Shown here: in pieces, positions 62,126 to 64,000 of the stretch
Layout: every line of letters begins with the position of its first letter
Numbering within the stretch: the first letter of the stretch is position 1
DNA from: SB15 sp964639245
GTDB lineage: Bacteria; Chloroflexota; Anaerolineae; Aggregatilineales; J027
Assembly (NCBI GenBank): GCA_964639245.1
Contig: CAZXCU010000008.1
Span: 190,031-254,030 of the forward strand
Length of the DNA stretch: 64,000 bases
Direction: 5' to 3'
Made by a program: the position numbers and the translations under genes
The notes under the pieces: generated by a model
Databases searched by the model: none
Told to the model about the DNA's origin: nothing
Seen by the model: the letters and a program-made list of their open reading frames with translations, nothing else

Positions 62126-62677
62126 ATGGCAGAAACAAGCAGCAGCAGCCTACTAAATCCAAAATTTATCCTGTGGCTAGTCATTTTGAGTCTGGCGTTG
62201 TTTTTTGCGCCGTTGTACCTGCTGTCTACCACGCTGCAAGCGGACAACGACAGCTTACAAACCGAATATGACCAACTGCAATTGACGCTGGCGATAACTC
62301 CGGCGGGCAACCCTACCGATGAGGCGCTGACGGCACAACTGCTCACCCTGCAAGGTCATGTGGTTGCCATTGAAGCCTTTCAACCGACCCTTGCGGCGGA
62401 GCATATCAACTGGGCGGAGGTCATGTTCATGTTAGGTGGGTTCGACCCCTCCCAAATTTCGATTCTTGCTATGTCGCAGTCGGGCAGGCAACTTACTTTA
62501 CAGGGGCAAGCGGTGGACGAAGCGCAGGCGATTGCCTATGCTCAGATGTTAAAAAGCTCCGACCTGTTCAACGATGTGACTGTCCAATCGATTGTTGCCA
62601 ATGTCGCCACCCCACAGGCAGGTGCAACGACAAGTACACTGGTGGAATTTATAATTCTGGTGGATATTGCAGTATGA
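62126..62677 (+). CDS. PilN-like membrane protein
   Basis: 183 aa. A short cytoplasmic N-terminus, one TM (FILWLVILSLALFFAPLYLL), a coiled coil (about residues 45-65), and a small alpha/beta domain (about 80-183) with FQPTLAAEHINWAEVMFMLG, ISILAMSQSGRQLTLQGQAVDEAQAIAYAQMLKSSDLFNDVTV: the typical layout of PilN of type IV pili. It overlaps the PilO-like gene by 4 bp. In type IV pili, PilN/O align the assembly machine; their presence in an archaellum operon is unusual. Confidence 0.75.
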   Translation: MAETSSSSLLNPKFILWLVILSLALFFAPLYLLSTTLQADNDSLQTEYDQLQLTLAITPAGNPTDEALTAQLLTLQGHVVAIEAFQPTLAAEHINWAEVMFMLGGFDPSQISILAMSQSGRQLTLQGQAVDEAQAIAYAQMLKSSDLFNDVTVQSIVANVATPQAGATTSTLVEFIILVDIAV

Positions 62678-63843
62678 GTGAGCTTTTACGCGAAAATCGG
62701 CAGTATCTTGCGCCTTTTGCCTTGGCGGTGTTATTGATACTGGGGAATATTTTTTTTGCGGTGAGAATCATCCTACCTGCTTGGAACACCAACCGCGATT
62801 TAAACACACAGGTCGCCGATGGTCAAGCCGTGGCAGCCCGTGCTATGCAGCCCACCGAAAGCGAAACCGACCTGCTGCAAGCCCGCGTCGAAAATTCACA
62901 GGCCGACCTTGATGCAGCAGCCCAAATTTTTCTTTCCGGTGATGCGGCGGATGGCATTTTAGACCGGATTTATCAGTACGCGGCGGAAAGCATGGTTGAA
63001 ATTACCGCCTTGCAATTGCAGCCAACCACCCCGCTTGCCGCCGATGACAGCTATGAAGCCCGCATTTTTGTGCTAGAAGTGCAGGGCATCACCCCCTATT
63101 TAATGAGTTTTTTGATTCGGATTCGAGAACTTGCTGCGCCGGGGGTGGTGTTAAATAATCTCAATATTATTAACAATACGCTCAAAATGGAATTACGGTT
63201 ATATACCTCATCCTTTGCGCCCGAACGCGATTTGGCGGATTCACCCGAACCGATTATTCCGGTCTCGCTGCGAATTTCTGCCACCCCGATTCCGCCTACG
63301 CCCATGCCCTCAATAACCCCTGACCCATTGGTATCCGCAACACCGATTCAGCCCTTTGCCATGTCCGCTACCCCGTCCGCACCCATCGATACTCCCACCC
63401 TGAGCGCCATCACCGCCACGCCTGTGCCAGAAGCCGTTACAGTCGGGGTAGGGGTGTATGACGACACTCATGCGGCGGTGCAGTACACGGTTGGCACATG
63501 GACGGAAATTGCATCCTACAGTGGCTATGGGGGTGGGTATCATTATGCAACGGAGGCCGGCGCGGAAGTGCGCTTAACCTTTCTTGGAACTTCGGTAGCT
63601 GTGCAATATGTGGCGTTCCGCAATTTTGGCATTTTTGAAATTTACGTGGATGACACACTGGTGATGGAAGTGGATGGGTACGCGGAACGGGGAGTATTTG
63701 GTCAGCTTGCTACAGTGGAAGGTCTCCCAAATGGCAGCCATACCCTCGTGATTCGCAGCACAGACCGTCGTAACGAAGCCAGCGAGGGGACGGTCATCGC
63801 GCTTGATGCTGTCTATGTTCTGGAAGAACAATCGCAAAATTAG
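62674..63843 (+). CDS. PilO-like protein with C-terminal carbohydrate-binding-like domain
   Basis: 389 aa. N-terminal TM (YLAPFALAVLLILGNIFFAVRI), coiled coil (about 45-95) and a PilO-type ferredoxin-like domain (about 95-200: EITALQLQPT, ARIFVLEVQGITPYLMSFLIRIRELA, LNIINNTLKMELRLYTSSF). A Pro/Thr-rich linker (about 205-255) leads to a C-terminal beta-sandwich (about 255-386) with YTVGTWTEIASYSGYGGGY, VRLTFLGTSVAVQYVAFRNFGIF, IYVDDTLVMEVDGYAERGVFG, and SHTLVIRSTDRRNEASEG, like carbohydrate-binding modules. The extra domain is not part of known PilO. Pairs with the PilN-like protein. Confidence 0.75.
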   Translation: MSELLRENRQYLAPFALAVLLILGNIFFAVRIILPAWNTNRDLNTQVADGQAVAARAMQPTESETDLLQARVENSQADLDAAAQIFLSGDAADGILDRIYQYAAESMVEITALQLQPTTPLAADDSYEARIFVLEVQGITPYLMSFLIRIRELAAPGVVLNNLNIINNTLKMELRLYTSSFAPERDLADSPEPIIPVSLRISATPIPPTPMPSITPDPLVSATPIQPFAMSATPSAPIDTPTLSAITATPVPEAVTVGVGVYDDTHAAVQYTVGTWTEIASYSGYGGGYHYATEAGAEVRLTFLGTSVAVQYVAFRNFGIFEIYVDDTLVMEVDGYAERGVFGQLATVEGLPNGSHTLVIRSTDRRNEASEGTVIALDAVYVLEEQSQN

Positions 63844-64000
63844 CCGCAAAGTTGACCAGAAGAACAAGACAAGTAGACTTTAGCGGACGGGATCTCTGCG
63901 TGTCCCGTCCCTACGGCTTCCCTCCCCATGACTATGGGGAGGGATTGAGGGTTCTCAAGGGTAGGTTTTTTGAGAAGAAGGCATCACACTAGAGTTCGAG
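63844..64000. repeat. Repeats at the window end
   Basis: 157 bp without a gene. It has a piece related to the MITE-like element (TTTAGCGGACGGGAT...TCCCGTCCCTACGG, about 63880-63914) and a C-rich hairpin CCCTCCCCAT...ATGGGGAGGG (about 63920-63943) followed by GATTGAGGGT. Confidence 0.6.

Overview
This 64 kb window (moderate GC, no rRNA, tRNA or CRISPR array seen) reads as a chromosomal piece of a filamentous or anaerobic-type Chloroflexota bacterium, most likely Anaerolineae-like. The grounds are the mix of secreted proteins with simple signal peptides, the many ABC uptake systems, a MalT-type LuxR regulator, PA14, SH3 and WD40 secreted proteins, a MurF-Alr fusion, and above all an archaellum-type motility operon, which among bacteria is known to me only from Chloroflexota. 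The taxonomic call is inference from gene content.

Layout. 0-4.1 kb: inositol and uronate catabolism (iolC, iolB, a UxaE-like epimerase) and a GNAT acetyltransferase. 4.1-14.1 kb: envelope and protein quality control (PA14 protein, PDZ protein, HtrA protease, a rearranged intradiol-dioxygenase/HhH protein, YceI) with a two-component system. Tandem TTTAAGG boxes lie in front of the PDZ/htrA genes, yceI, and the intergenic region shared by the response regulator and a vapBC-like pair, which suggests a local envelope-stress regulon. 14.1-22.4 kb: a large membrane protein, two TIR + FGE-sulfatase-fold paralogues, an SH3-repeat protein and a WD40 protein. 22.5-26.1 kb: a CUT1 sugar ABC importer without its ATPase. 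26.3-29.0 kb: a small STAS-like protein facing a 738-residue terpene synthase that carries both class II (DLDD) and class I (DDLLD, NSE) diterpene-cyclase motifs. 29.7-38.8 kb: a complete Dpp/Opp-type importer, then NagZ- and NamZ-type glycosidases, which together look like a muropeptide salvage locus.

38.9-51.9 kb (minus strand): FtsX-type permease, MalT-like regulator, branched-chain-type binding protein, ARMT1-like phosphatase, two ABC-2-like membrane proteins, and MurF-Alr. 52-54 kb: a receiver-only response regulator, a secreted Cys-containing protein, and a repeat-rich spacer.

54.2-63.8 kb: an archaellum-type operon in the order arlB, [structured RNA/terminator], arlD/E, arlG, arlF, arlH, arlI, arlJ, unknown, prepilin peptidase, PilN-like, PilO-like. 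ArlH (KaiC-like), ArlI (motor ATPase) and ArlJ (platform) would form the motor, the peptidase would mature archaellin, and ArlF/ArlG plus the PilN/PilO-like proteins would form the stator and periphery. ArlF and PilO carry extra extracellular modules, and a candidate kissing-loop RNA sits between the filament gene and the motor genes.

Intergenic spaces hold several dispersed repeat families: a 134-bp TA-targeting MITE-like element (two copies, one nested inside another repeat whose uninterrupted version is also in the window), a GTGCTGCGTCC-ended element, an element ended by TAACTYACCTTAC, and a C-rich/G-rich hairpin family.
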